From the NCBI GenBank assembly GCA_963818855.1, contig CAWFUH010000006.1:763186-827185 (forward strand): a DNA stretch of 64,000 nt. Direction: 5' to 3'. The DNA is from Bog-159 sp963818855. GTDB lineage: Bacteria > Acidobacteriota > Terriglobia > Bryobacterales > Bryobacteraceae. Of this stretch, positions 44,703 to 53,495 are shown piece after piece; position 1 is the first letter of the stretch; each line of letters opens with the position of its first letter. The notes beneath the pieces are model-generated. The model had not been told where the DNA came from and did no database searches. It worked only from the letters and a program-made list of their open reading frames with translations. A program made the position numbers and the translations under genes.

Positions 44703-46125
44703 CTGAACTCCCGAGCCCCAGATAGTCCTGCGCATTCCGATAACATATATTCCGGATCATCGGCCCGACTAACTCGTCGCTATCCGGAATCAACCCGCTC
44801 TCCATATCTCCGCCGATCAAGTTACACAACACGCGCCGGAAATACTCATGCCGCGGATAAGACATGAATGAACGCGAGTCGGTGATCATGCCAATGAATC
44901 GCGATAGCAGGCCGGTATTCGACAGCGCATTGAGCTGCCATTCCATCCCTTCCTTCTGATCCAGAAACCACCAGCCGCTGCCGAATTGTATCTTGCCCGC
45001 GATCCGGCCATCCTGGAAGTTGCCGATCATGGTGGCGAAGACATAATCGTCAATCGGGTTGACGTTATAAATGATGGTCTTCGGTAACGCGTTTTCCATC
45101 TCCAGCCGGTCGAGGTATGTTCCCAGCGCAACAGCTTGCGGCCAGTCGCCAATCGAATCGAAGCCCGTGTCCGGCCCGATTTCCCCCAACCGCCGCGTAT
45201 TGGCGCTGCGATAGGCGCCCAGATGCAATTGCTTGGTCCAGCCTTTCTCCGCATCCAGCTGTCCGAACAATAGCATCATATATGACGCGAACTGCGCGTG
45301 CTCCTCCCCGTTGGCTGCCTCCCCGCGGCGTGCCTTATCGAAGATGCCAGCCGCGGTTCGTCGATCGCAGAACGCGGCATAGCACTGGTTCAATCCATGA
45401 TCCGAGAGGCGCGCGCCGAGCGCGTGAAAATCGTCGTGCCGCCGCCGCGAGCGCGCCGGCAAAATCTTCGAATGAACGGATGTCTATGTTGCTTACCGCG
45501 GCCAGCCGTTCTACCCAGGGATTGAACACATCCGGAAGCTGGACCGTCAGCGCCTTGTCGGGACGGAAGGCCGGAAAGACGCGCGTCGTCGAGTCGGCGA
45601 TGCCTGAATCGCCCGATGGCATGCCAGGTCGTCCGCCGGGTCGTCGGTGGTGCACAGATGCGTGACATGAAACCGCTGCAGAATGCCCTGCGCACGCAGC
45701 TCCGGCGTGGCCAGCAGCTCGTTGGCCCGCTCCCACACGCGCGGCGCGCTGGCCGCATCCAGCAGCTCGTCGATGCCGAAGTAGCGCTGCAATTCCAGAT
45801 GGGTCCAATGATAGAGCGGATTGCGCAGCGTGTAAGGCACCGTACCCGCCCACGCCAGGAATTTCTCATAGGGGCTGGCATCGCCCGTCGCGTAGCGCTC
45901 GTCGACGCCATTGGCCCGCATGGCGCGCCATTTGTAATGGTCGCCCTCCAGCCAGATCTCCGACAGGTTCTCGAATTGCCGGTTTCGCGCGATGTCACCC
46001 GGCGGCAGATGGCAATGGTAATCGAGGATCGGTTCGTTTTCGGCGAATGTGTGGTATAGCCGTTGCGCTGTCCGGTTGTTCAGCAGGAAATGTTCAGTGA
46101 TGAACGGCTCGTGGGCGGCTCCCAT
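44641..46125 (-). pseudogene. uxaC: Uronate isomerase (glucuronate isomerase), two frameshifts
   Basis: Isomerises glucuronate/galacturonate to fructuronate/tagaturonate. Three frames read in succession give one full-length protein. The first ends about 45600 (EPFITEHFLLNNRTAQRLYH, DYHCHLPPGDIA with the metal His pair). The second covers 45600 to about 45445 (VFPAFRPDKALTVQLPDVF). The third runs to 44641 (ARLSDHGLNQCYAAF, SYPRHEYFRRVL). One base seems lost near 45601 and one gained near 45440-45450. The 3' end overlaps the convergent transporter gene by about 60 bases. Inactive as it stands unless the indels are sequence errors. Confidence 0.85.
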
Positions 46126-46188
46126 GCCACAAGCATACTGCATGCCGCGTCGTCCGTCACCGCGGGTTTTGTGTCATCATCCTAGAAG

Positions 46189-47784
46189 ATGAAACTCATA
46201 ATCGGTGTGTGGCTGCTGGCAGCCGCCGCGCTGGCCAACGACCTCGATACGCTTGTGAAGATCGACACCGGCTGGGTCTCCGGCACGGGTACCGGCGTGC
46301 GCGTGTATAAAGGCATTCCCTTTGCCGCGCCGCCCACTGGCCCGCTGCGCTGGAAGCCGCCTCAGCCCGCCAAGCCATGGAACGGCATCCTGGTGGCGAA
46401 GAGCTTTCCCGCCAACTGCCCGCAGATTCCGCTGGTCCCGGGCCCGCAGAGCGAGGACTGCCTCGGACTCAACGTGTGGACGCCGGCGCACTCGCCCGGC
46501 GCGAAACTGCCCGTCATGGTCTGGATTTATGGCGGCGGCTTTCAGATCGGCGCCACTTCCCAAAGCGTTTACGACGGCGCGGCGCTGGCGGCCCAAGGCG
46601 TGGTTCTGGTGAGCGTCAACTACCGGCTGGGGATCTTCGGATTTCTGGCGCACCCCGCCCTCGACCAGGAATCGCCGCACGGCGCCTCAGGTAACTACGG
46701 ACTGATGGATATGGTAGCCGGCCTCCAATGGGTCAAACGCAACATCGCGGCTTTCGGCGGCGATCCCGGTAATGTGACCATCTTCGGCGAATCCGCGGGC
46801 GGTACTGCCGTGTGCCTGCTGATGATCGTGCCGCAAGCCGAAGGGCTGTTCCAAAAAGTGATCGCGGAGAGCGCCGCGTGGATGTTCGGTCCCATCAGCC
46901 ACATCACGGAATCCTGGTATGGACGCGTACCCATGACGAAATTCGGCGAAAGGCTGGGCACGGACCTCCCGGCCCTGCGCGCAAAGAGCGCCGCCGAATT
47001 GTTGAAGAGCCTGCCGCCGCCCCTCGGACGCAACGATGCCGCCGACCGCGGCGAAGCCTACATGCCGGTAGTGGATGGATGGGTGATCCCCGACGATCCG
47101 GCGCGGCTGTTTGCGGCGGGCAAGTTCCACCATGTGGCGCTCATCGCCGGCACCAACGCGGATGAAGGCACACTGATGGGTGGCCCTCCGGTCCGGACCT
47201 TAGCACAGTATCGCGCCTGGGCGGCGCAAAAAGTGGGGTCCCTGGCAGACCGCCTGCTGCAACTGTATCCCGCTCCGGGCGATGCGGAAGCACATGCCGC
47301 CGCGGCAGCTTCTTCGGGCGATCTGGTCTTCCTCTACGGCACACGTTCCGTGCTGCGCGCCGCCTCCAGGCTCAATCCCGAGACGTTTCAATATCAGTTC
47401 ACCCGCGTCAACGGCGTCGGCCGCCAGATACAGTGGGGCAGCTTCCACGCGTCCGAAATTCCCTATGTCTTCGCCACCTTGCCCGATTCCGCCTACGGCA
47501 CGCAGAAGTCCATCATCGGTGACTTTTCCGTTAACCCGGATACTTACCACGAGCAGGACCGCAAGCTCTCCGACGCTATGTCCGCGGCGTGGGTGGCTTT
47601 CGCCAGGACCGGCAGTCCCAACGGAGCGGGACTGGTACACTGGCCGCCGTTTGCGGACAGCGAAAGCTACATCGAGTTCGGCGACCAGATCTCCGTAGGG
47701 GAATCGCTGCGAAAACCGCAGGTCGATTTCATGAGCGAGTATACCGAGGGCCTGCGCAGCCACGCCCGCGCCGCGACGAACTGA
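46189..47784 (+). CDS. Type B carboxylesterase, exported
   Basis: An alpha/beta-hydrolase of the carboxylesterase/lipase (COesterase) family, 531 residues, with a short signal peptide (MKLIIGVWLLAAAALA). Typical blocks: YKGIPFAAPPTGPLRWKPP, SEDCLGLNVWTP and the oxyanion hole VWIYGGGF. The nucleophile is in FGESAGG, the acid in GTNADEG and the His in GSFHASEIPYVF. The substrate is unknown. It is transcribed away from uxaC, 60 bases apart. Confidence 0.93.
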   Translation: MKLIIGVWLLAAAALANDLDTLVKIDTGWVSGTGTGVRVYKGIPFAAPPTGPLRWKPPQPAKPWNGILVAKSFPANCPQIPLVPGPQSEDCLGLNVWTPAHSPGAKLPVMVWIYGGGFQIGATSQSVYDGAALAAQGVVLVSVNYRLGIFGFLAHPALDQESPHGASGNYGLMDMVAGLQWVKRNIAAFGGDPGNVTIFGESAGGTAVCLLMIVPQAEGLFQKVIAESAAWMFGPISHITESWYGRVPMTKFGERLGTDLPALRAKSAAELLKSLPPPLGRNDAADRGEAYMPVVDGWVIPDDPARLFAAGKFHHVALIAGTNADEGTLMGGPPVRTLAQYRAWAAQKVGSLADRLLQLYPAPGDAEAHAAAAASSGDLVFLYGTRSVLRAASRLNPETFQYQFTRVNGVGRQIQWGSFHASEIPYVFATLPDSAYGTQKSIIGDFSVNPDTYHEQDRKLSDAMSAAWVAFARTGSPNGAGLVHWPPFADSESYIEFGDQISVGESLRKPQVDFMSEYTEGLRSHARAATN

Positions 47785-47897
47785 GTGCCACCGTACGCTA
47801 TGTCGCCCGACTGAGGGGTGACAACCGCATTACATCATATTCTTTCAATTTTTCCGCTTCACGGCCCGGTCGTATCTGCGAAGATGAGCTTAAAGAG

Positions 47898-48305
47898 ATG
47901 TCGTCCGAGCCAAGCGCGTCAATATTGACAGGACAGACCATCCTGGTCGTCGATGACCAGGCGCAGATCCGCAGCTTGATCCGGCGGACCCTGGAAGGGC
48001 ACGGAGCTCAGATCCTCGAGGCGGGCGATAGCTCTGAGGCTTTGGCAACCTTTGCCCAAAACCACAGCCGCATCGCGCTGGCTATCGTCGATTTCCTGAT
48101 GCCGGGGGTCACCGGGCTGGACCTCGCCGCACAATTGGGCCGGGATGCCCCCGGTCTGAAGATCCTTTATATGTCGTCGGCGATCGAGTCGATCGCCATG
48201 GAGAGCCTGGCGCAGCGGTCGCCCGAACTGGTGCTGCTGAAGCCATTCTCGCTGGACGATCTGGTCGCACGGGTTTTGGCCATGCTGCAGAGTGCCGCAC
48301 GGTAG
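47898..48305 (+). CDS. Single-domain response regulator (CheY-like)
   Basis: A 135-residue receiver with no output domain. Acidic pair in ILVVDDQAQ, phospho-acceptor Asp in AIVDFLMPGVTGLDLA, switch Ser in ILYMSSA and Lys in LLKPF. The start is fixed by an AAAGAG site 3 bases before ATG. The frame is open upstream but overlaps the esterase gene. No kinase is adjacent. Confidence 0.9.
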   Translation: MSSEPSASILTGQTILVVDDQAQIRSLIRRTLEGHGAQILEAGDSSEALATFAQNHSRIALAIVDFLMPGVTGLDLAAQLGRDAPGLKILYMSSAIESIAMESLAQRSPELVLLKPFSLDDLVARVLAMLQSAAR

Positions 48306-48553
48306 TGCTTAAGTGTGACGCTTTGGAGGACGGGCCTGGGCGAAGACTCTGGCCGTGGCCCGCTGTCTCATTTGCAGGCTCGTATCTCATTTTTGTACAG
48401 CCGGTGGGCGCCACGGCCGATCCAACTCACAGCAATCAAGTGACTTGACCGGGCCCAGGTAATGGACCGGACCGTGCAACGAAGATGGTGATCGGTGGTG
48501 GGCCGACCGGCCAATCCCGTGAACAAAGAATGAGAGCAAAAGGAGCTATTGCT

Positions 48554-48733
48554 ATGAAGAAGTTTTGTGCACGTTTCTGGCGCGACGAGCAAGGTCAGGA
48601 TTTGATCGAGTACACGTTGATGCTGGCATTCGTGGCGTTGGCCTCGGCGGCGTTGTTTTCGACCGCTGGGACAAGCGTCAGCACGATCTGGTCGAAGACC
48701 AATACGCAACTGAGCACCGCCGCGGGTAGCTAG
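48554..48733 (+). CDS. Flp/Fap-type pilin
   Basis: A 59-residue Flp pilin precursor: basic leader MKKFCARFWRDEQGQ, then the processing motif with Gly, Glu and Tyr (GQDLIEYTLMLAFVALASAALF) and a polar Ser/Thr tail. AAAGGAG lies 8 bases before the ATG. Tad/Flp assembly genes are not in the window, so assembly depends on genes elsewhere or the pilin has another use. Confidence 0.88.
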   Translation: MKKFCARFWRDEQGQDLIEYTLMLAFVALASAALFSTAGTSVSTIWSKTNTQLSTAAGS

Positions 48734-48852
48734 GGTATTTTTGAGTTCCGCAGGTGGCAGTTGGAGAAGGGCGGTACCGAGCGCGGGTGGGATCTGTTTG
48801 TAGACAGGCCGGTTGCCCGTTGCCGCCCGTGCTTTCGGTGTAGGGGAGGGAA

Positions 48853-49695
48853 ATGGTTTTTCTGCTGGATTCCCAAAACCCGGATGGCGGCTGGCCTTAC
48901 CAGCGGGGCGGGCTGTCTTGGACTGAGCCGACGGCCTACGCATTGTTGGCTCTTATTGCCACGGGATCGATTTCCGAACCGGTGGCGAGGGGCATGGCGT
49001 GGCTGCGGGCCGCGCAGCTACCCGATGGCGGCTGGCCGCCCGAACCCGCGATTCGCCAGAGCACGTGGGTGACCGCCGTGGCGGCGCTGCTGGGACCGGC
49101 AGCGCTGGGTCACGAAGCCCACCAACGCGGCATTCGGTGGCTTTTGCGGGGAGCCGGGCAGGACACGAACTTCCTGAGCCGCGTTCGGCAATTTTTGATG
49201 GGCAACGCCCAGGGTGCGCCTGGTTGGCCGTGGTTTCCGGAAACCAGCGCCTGGGTAGCACCCACGGCATTGTCTATGCTCGCTCTGTATAAGGCCGGGC
49301 GATCTGCCCAGTCGTTCGAAATCGGCAAGCGCCTGGCTACCGGCGCTTCGTACTTGTTCGAGCATGCCTGCGCCGGGGGAGGCTGGAACTACGGAGCAGC
49401 GCGCGTTCTCGATTACGACGCCCGTCCGTATCCGGAAACCACCGGCTTGGCCCTGCTGGCGATGGTGGGCCGGGATTCACCAGCCGTGCGTAAAGCCTGC
49501 GCCTGGGCGCGCGCGCAGTTGCCAGCGTGCCGCACGTCCGAGGGCGAAAGCTGGCTGCGCCTGGGATTGTTGGCCCATGGGCAACTGCCACCAGATACAC
49601 CCGCTCCTGCCCGGCCACCGCGCACCATCCAAAACGTTGCGTTAGCGCACTTGGCATCCGTCGCGACCGCCGGCCGGAATCCGTTCCTGGAGTGA
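48853..49695 (+). CDS. Prenyltransferase/squalene-oxidase repeat protein
   Basis: A 280-residue alpha-barrel with QW-like repeats of the terpene cyclase/prenyltransferase superfamily (SQNPDGGWPYQRGG, AAQLPDGGWPPEP, GNAQGAPGWPWFPETSAW, CAGGGWNYG). It is half the length of a squalene-hopene cyclase and lacks a visible DxDD acid motif, so it is probably a single-barrel binding protein or an enzyme of unknown reaction. GGGGAGGG precedes the ATG. It starts 119 bases after the Flp pilin and is followed 25 bases later by the DUF362 gene. Confidence 0.82.
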   Translation: MVFLLDSQNPDGGWPYQRGGLSWTEPTAYALLALIATGSISEPVARGMAWLRAAQLPDGGWPPEPAIRQSTWVTAVAALLGPAALGHEAHQRGIRWLLRGAGQDTNFLSRVRQFLMGNAQGAPGWPWFPETSAWVAPTALSMLALYKAGRSAQSFEIGKRLATGASYLFEHACAGGGWNYGAARVLDYDARPYPETTGLALLAMVGRDSPAVRKACAWARAQLPACRTSEGESWLRLGLLAHGQLPPDTPAPARPPRTIQNVALAHLASVATAGRNPFLE

Positions 49696-49720
49696 TGCTC
49701 GAGTAATGCTGGAGTAATTA

Positions 49721-50671
49721 ATGCTATCTGGTTTGAATCGCCGCCAGTTTCTGACAGGATCCGCCGCCATTTTGGCGGGCTGTGCGCCGCGGTCTGCCGT
49801 GCGCCGTGAGAGGCTCGTTTCGGTGCTGCGGCAGCCGGATTACACCCAGGATCTGTATGCCGGGTTGCGCCGGATACTAGCGGAACATCGTCTCAACGTG
49901 CGCGGCAAACGCGTGCTGCTGAAGCCGAATCTCGTCGAGTTCGAGCCGGATAGTCCCATCAACACACATCCCCTGCTGGTACATGCCGCCATGGAAGCCT
50001 TCCGCGCGTTGGGTGCACAGGTGTCTATCGGGGAAGGTCCCGGCCATCGGCGAAACACGCTGGATATCGCGGAGGCCGCGGGCTACTTTGAGATCATTCC
50101 CGGCTTCGAAACGATTTTCACTGACCTGAATCTGGATAGCGCGACCGAGGTCCGGCTCGACAACCCGCATTCCCGGCTGAAATCGGTGTACCTGGCGCAA
50201 TCGGCGGTAAGCTGCGATCTGTTGGTTTCGATGCCCAAAATGAAGACCCACCATTGGGTGGGCGCTACCCTCAGTATGAAGAATCTGTTTGGAACAGTCT
50301 CGGGTGGGGTGTACGGATGGCCTAAGAACATGCTGCATTGGGCGGGAATCCCGCAATGCGTTGCAGATTTATACCGCACGCTCCCGCGGCATTTTGCCAT
50401 AGTCGACGGGATCGTCGGGATGGAAGGTAATGGGCCGATTCAAGGCACACCCAAGCGCGCCGGAGTGGTGGTCGCCGGCCGGGATCTGGCCGCGGTGGAT
50501 GCGAGTTGCTGTCAGATCATGTCCATCGACCCGCGCCGGATCGAGTATCTTAGGCTTGCTGTGGGAGATGTAAATGAACTGATGGGATCGATTCGCCACA
50601 TTGGGGAACCGGTTGAGACGGCCAGGACCCCGTTCGATCTTCTGCCCGAGTGGAGCGCCATCCGCTTGTAG
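49721..50671 (+). CDS. DUF362 protein with Tat/lipoprotein signal
   Basis: A 316-residue DUF362 protein. The N-terminus NRRQFLTGSAAILAGC combines a twin-arginine motif with a lipobox, so it is probably exported folded and lipid-anchored. DUF362 landmarks: VLLKPNLVEFEP, NTHPLLVHAAMEAFR, LLVSMPKMKTHHWVGATLSMKNLFG and FAIVDGIVGMEGNGP. The ferredoxin domain found in some members is absent. Role unknown. It probably shares a transcript with the preceding repeat protein. Confidence 0.88.
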   Translation: MLSGLNRRQFLTGSAAILAGCAPRSAVRRERLVSVLRQPDYTQDLYAGLRRILAEHRLNVRGKRVLLKPNLVEFEPDSPINTHPLLVHAAMEAFRALGAQVSIGEGPGHRRNTLDIAEAAGYFEIIPGFETIFTDLNLDSATEVRLDNPHSRLKSVYLAQSAVSCDLLVSMPKMKTHHWVGATLSMKNLFGTVSGGVYGWPKNMLHWAGIPQCVADLYRTLPRHFAIVDGIVGMEGNGPIQGTPKRAGVVVAGRDLAAVDASCCQIMSIDPRRIEYLRLAVGDVNELMGSIRHIGEPVETARTPFDLLPEWSAIRL

Positions 50672-50686
50672 TGCTATAGCCTTGTA

Positions 50687-51007
50687 TTACAACATTTCGT
50701 TTCCCGTCGCGAAGGTTTTCGCATGCAGCAGGGCTAGGTATTGGCGGATGGTAGCGCGGCGGGCAGACAGGATGTCGTTGAGGATGAAGCGGCCTTTCTG
50801 GCTGACCTGGTAGTGGTGGTTATAGGGGAGTTTGTGAATGAGGCCGTGCGCGCGGAGCAAGCGGAGTTTTCGGTTGCCGGCCGAGCGCCGGCGCTGTTTC
50901 TGCTTATTTTTCGCGGGAGCAGTTCTTGCCCACTGGCTGTCGGATGCACGTCCAGCGATAATGCGGCGGTTAGTTGGCGCAGGTTTCCGAGGTCTGCAGA
51001 CGGGCAC
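50687..51007 (-). pseudogene. Fragment of a winged-helix-ended (transposase-associated) protein
   Basis: Only the C-terminal part is recognisable: a winged helix KLRLLRAHGLIHKLPYNHHYQVSQKG followed by a helical tail (NDILSARRATIRQYLALLHA). I associate this tail with large accessory proteins of mobile elements. The N-terminal 30 or so residues do not fit, so the rest of the gene has been lost. Confidence 0.5.
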
Positions 51008-51216
51008 TCAATGAAACCAAAGACCGGATGCGTCCAGTACTGCTTGTCGTCTTTACCGAATTGAGGTCTTGCACCGGCCGTCCGGCGCCCTCCAGCGGTG
51101 CCATGTGCGCGTCTTTCACCCGTCGGCTAATCTTCTGCGTAATGCTCTCTAAGATCCCATGAGGCACAGGTCACCCACAGATAGCGACCGACGGCCTCGC
51201 AGGCCGCCTTACCGCA

Positions 51217-51255
51217 GAGCGGGGCTGAAGCCCTGCGCCGGCTAAATCCCGCCCT
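51217..51255. repeat. Palindromic repeat overlapping the purS 3' end
   Basis: Read on the minus strand this 39-base unit matches 41281-41319 at about 36 positions, with the same GGGCT-TC-AGCCC hairpin. Its first bases encode the last residues (EGGI) and the TAG stop of purS. A further hairpin, CGGCCT/AGGCCG (51191-51205), lies beside it. Confidence 0.8.
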
Positions 51256-51496
51256 CCGCAATCTCCACTTTGTACTCTTCAATCACCGGGTTCGCCAGCA
51301 CCTCGTGCGCGATGGTCTCCACATCCTTCCGGGCCTGCTCCCGGCTCATTCCATCCACGATGGTGATGTCGAAAAACTTGCCCTGGCGCACGTCGGCAAT
51401 GGCGCTGTGCCCCAACCCGGCGAGCGCGGCGCGGACGGCCTGGCCTTGCGGATCGAGTACCGTGGTTTTCAACGAGACATATACGCGAGCTTTCAT
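51242..51496 (-). CDS. purS: Phosphoribosylformylglycinamidine synthase subunit PurS
   Basis: An 84-residue PurS, the small bridging subunit of the purine-pathway FGAM synthase complex with PurL and PurQ. MKARVYVSLKTTVLDPQGQAVRAALAGLGHSAIADVRQGKFFDI is the standard fold. The start is placed at 51496; an upstream extension overlaps the next gene. It lies 10 bases downstream of the enolase-superfamily gene on the same strand. purQ and purL are not adjacent. The final residues derive from a palindromic repeat. Confidence 0.92.
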   Translation of the reverse strand: MKARVYVSLKTTVLDPQGQAVRAALAGLGHSAIADVRQGKFFDITIVDGMSREQARKDVETIAHEVLANPVIEEYKVEIAEGGI

Positions 51497-51506
51497 GAGA
51501 ACTTGA

Positions 51507-52622
51507 TTATACGCGGAAGCGCGCGATGGTGTCCCAGTCCACATCGATTCCCAAACCAGGTTCCTGGGGGATGTCCAGATATCCATCTTTCGCGCGCAGT
51601 TTCTGCCGCGTGACGGACTCGCGCAGGTTAGTCTCCTCTTCCGCCACGAACTCGCAGATCATCGCATTGGGGATGGAGTTGAGCCAATGCAGCGCGGCCG
51701 TCACGTTGATGTAGGTCGTGAAGCCGTGGTTCGCAACGGGCAAGCCGCGGTCCCACGCCAGCGCCGCGATCTTCATCGCCTCTGTGAAGCCGCCGCAGCG
51801 CGTCAGGTCCACCTGCACGACGTCTATCCGCCCGCGGTCCATCAGCTCGATGAACGAGAGCCGGCTGCTCTCCTCCTCACCCGCCGCGATGCGCACATCG
51901 GTGGCTTCGGCGAGCTTGCGGTAGCCATCGTAGTCGTCGGGCCGCAGCGGTTCCTCCAGCCAGTAGATGCCGTATTCGGAAAATGCGCGCGCCCGCTGCA
52001 GGGCGGTCTTAGAGTCCCACACCAGGCCGGCATCAATCATTAGGTCCGCGCCGTCACCCAGGCCTTTGCGCGCCTCGCGCACCAGCGCGACGTCGGTCTT
52101 CTCATCCTGCCCCATGGGGTCCCAGCCGAACTTCACCGCTGTGAATCCCTGGCTGCGATAGCGGCGCGCCAACTCGGCCGTAGCCTCCGGCGTGGCCCCG
52201 AACAACGAACTGGCATAGCAGCGCATCTTGCTATGAAAGCCGCCGCCCAGCAGTTTCCACACGGGCAGACCCAGCGCTTTTCCCTTGATGTCCCACAGCG
52301 CCATGTCGATCCCGCTGATGGCGTGCAGGCCCACGCCGCGCCGTCCGCCGTAGATATTGGCGCGGTACATTTTGTGCCAGAGCCGCTCGGTCTCGAAAGG
52401 ATCCTCGCCGATCACCACCTGCGCCAGTCCGCAGGCCGTGGTGTGCGAGAACGGGCCTTCGATAGCGCCTTTGGCGGCCATCGGGTTGGAATCCACCTCG
52501 CCAATGCCGGTGATGCCGGCGTCGGTCTCGACGCGCACCAGCAGCGCATCCTGGCCGCTGTCGCAAAGGAATCGGACTTCCGGCTGGCGGAGATAGATGG
52601 CTTCCACGTGGGTGATCTTCAT
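51507..52622 (-). CDS. Enolase-superfamily enzyme (mandelate racemase/muconate lactonizing group)
   Basis: Probable sugar-acid dehydratase or related enzyme of 371 residues. An N-terminal capping domain is followed by the TIM barrel. The barrel has the Lys motif AVKFGWDPMG, metal ligands in MIDAGLVWD, YWLEEPLRPDD and RIAAGEEES, and His in VANHGFTTY. These residues place it in the mandelate racemase subgroup; the exact substrate cannot be read. It starts 7 bases after the larB stop and ends 10 bases before purS. Confidence 0.92.
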   Translation of the reverse strand: MKITHVEAIYLRQPEVRFLCDSGQDALLVRVETDAGITGIGEVDSNPMAAKGAIEGPFSHTTACGLAQVVIGEDPFETERLWHKMYRANIYGGRRGVGLHAISGIDMALWDIKGKALGLPVWKLLGGGFHSKMRCYASSLFGATPEATAELARRYRSQGFTAVKFGWDPMGQDEKTDVALVREARKGLGDGADLMIDAGLVWDSKTALQRARAFSEYGIYWLEEPLRPDDYDGYRKLAEATDVRIAAGEEESSRLSFIELMDRGRIDVVQVDLTRCGGFTEAMKIAALAWDRGLPVANHGFTTYINVTAALHWLNSIPNAMICEFVAEEETNLRESVTRQKLRAKDGYLDIPQEPGLGIDVDWDTIARFRV

Positions 52623-52629
52623 GCGACGC

Positions 52630-53376
52630 CTACGCGCGGTTGATCAGGCTGGCTACGTATCCCGCGCCGAAACCGTTATCGATATTGACCACCGCCACGT
52701 TGCTGGCGCAGCTTGTGAGCATGCCCAGGAGGGCGGCCAGGCCCTGGAAGCTGGCGCCGTAGCCGATGCTGGTGGGAACCGCGATCACCGGGCACGACAC
52801 CATGCCGCCGACGACGCTGGGCAACGCCCCTTCCATCCCGGCGCAGACAACCACCACGCGCGAGGCGACCAGACGCTCGGCGTGGCTCATCAGGCGGTGG
52901 ATTCCGGCTACGCCGACGTCGTAAATCGCGTCCACCTCGTTTCCCATCACCTCGGCGGTGATCTGCGCTTCTTCGGCCACCGGAATATCGCTGGTGCCGG
53001 CGCATACCACGGCTATTTTCCCCTTGCCGCGCACGGTCCGCTCCCGCCAGAAACGGATAGCGCCCGAGAGCGGAAAATATTCCGCAGATTCGAAACGTTC
53101 GCGCACGCGCGCGGCGGCTTCCGCATCCGCGCGCGTGATGAGCACGTTGCGCGCGTTGTCCAGCAGCTTTTCAGCGATGGCCACAATCTGGTCCGGCGAC
53201 TTGCCCTTACCGAAGATCACCTCGGGCATGCCGTGGCGCAGTGCGCGATGGTGGTCGATCTTGGCGAAGCCCAGATCCTCGAAAGGCATGTGGCGCAGGC
53301 GGTGCAGCGCGCTGTCCACATCCACCGCGCCGGCGCGCACCTGCTCGAACAACCCACGCAGTTGCTCCTCGTCCAT
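52630..53376 (-). CDS. larB: Nickel-pincer cofactor carboxylase/hydrolase LarB
   Basis: LarB carboxylates nicotinic acid adenine dinucleotide and hydrolyses it in synthesis of the nickel-pincer nucleotide of lactate racemase-type enzymes. The 248-residue protein has the N-terminal LarB domain (LHRLRHMPFEDLGFAKIDHHRALRHGMPEVIFGKGK). A PurE-like C-terminal domain follows (VVCAGTSDIPVAEEAQITAEVMG, DVGVAGIHRL, VVCAGMEGALPSVVGGM). larC, larE and larA are not adjacent. It leads an operon with the enolase-superfamily enzyme and purS. Confidence 0.92.
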   Translation of the reverse strand: MDEEQLRGLFEQVRAGAVDVDSALHRLRHMPFEDLGFAKIDHHRALRHGMPEVIFGKGKSPDQIVAIAEKLLDNARNVLITRADAEAAARVRERFESAEYFPLSGAIRFWRERTVRGKGKIAVVCAGTSDIPVAEEAQITAEVMGNEVDAIYDVGVAGIHRLMSHAERLVASRVVVVCAGMEGALPSVVGGMVSCPVIAVPTSIGYGASFQGLAALLGMLTSCASNVAVVNIDNGFGAGYVASLINRA

Positions 53377-53404
53377 AGGGCCAGAATAACAAGAAGCCAG
53401 GAGC

Positions 53405-53470
53405 CAGAAGTCAGGAGTCAGAATAGCGCTACGCGGACTGGGGCGCTGCCATTCTGACTCCCGTCTTCTG
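53405..53470. repeat. Imperfect 20-bp inverted repeat with CTCCTGT tract
   Basis: 53405-53424 pairs with 53451-53470 at 18 of 20 positions, including the perfect core GGAGTCAGAAT/ATTCTGACTCC. It is followed by CTCCTGT-type short direct repeats to about 53494. It lies between larB and the convergently placed end of the Oar-like gene and could terminate the latter. Confidence 0.65.
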
Positions 53471-53495
53471 TCTCCTGTCTCCTGTCTCCTTCTCC

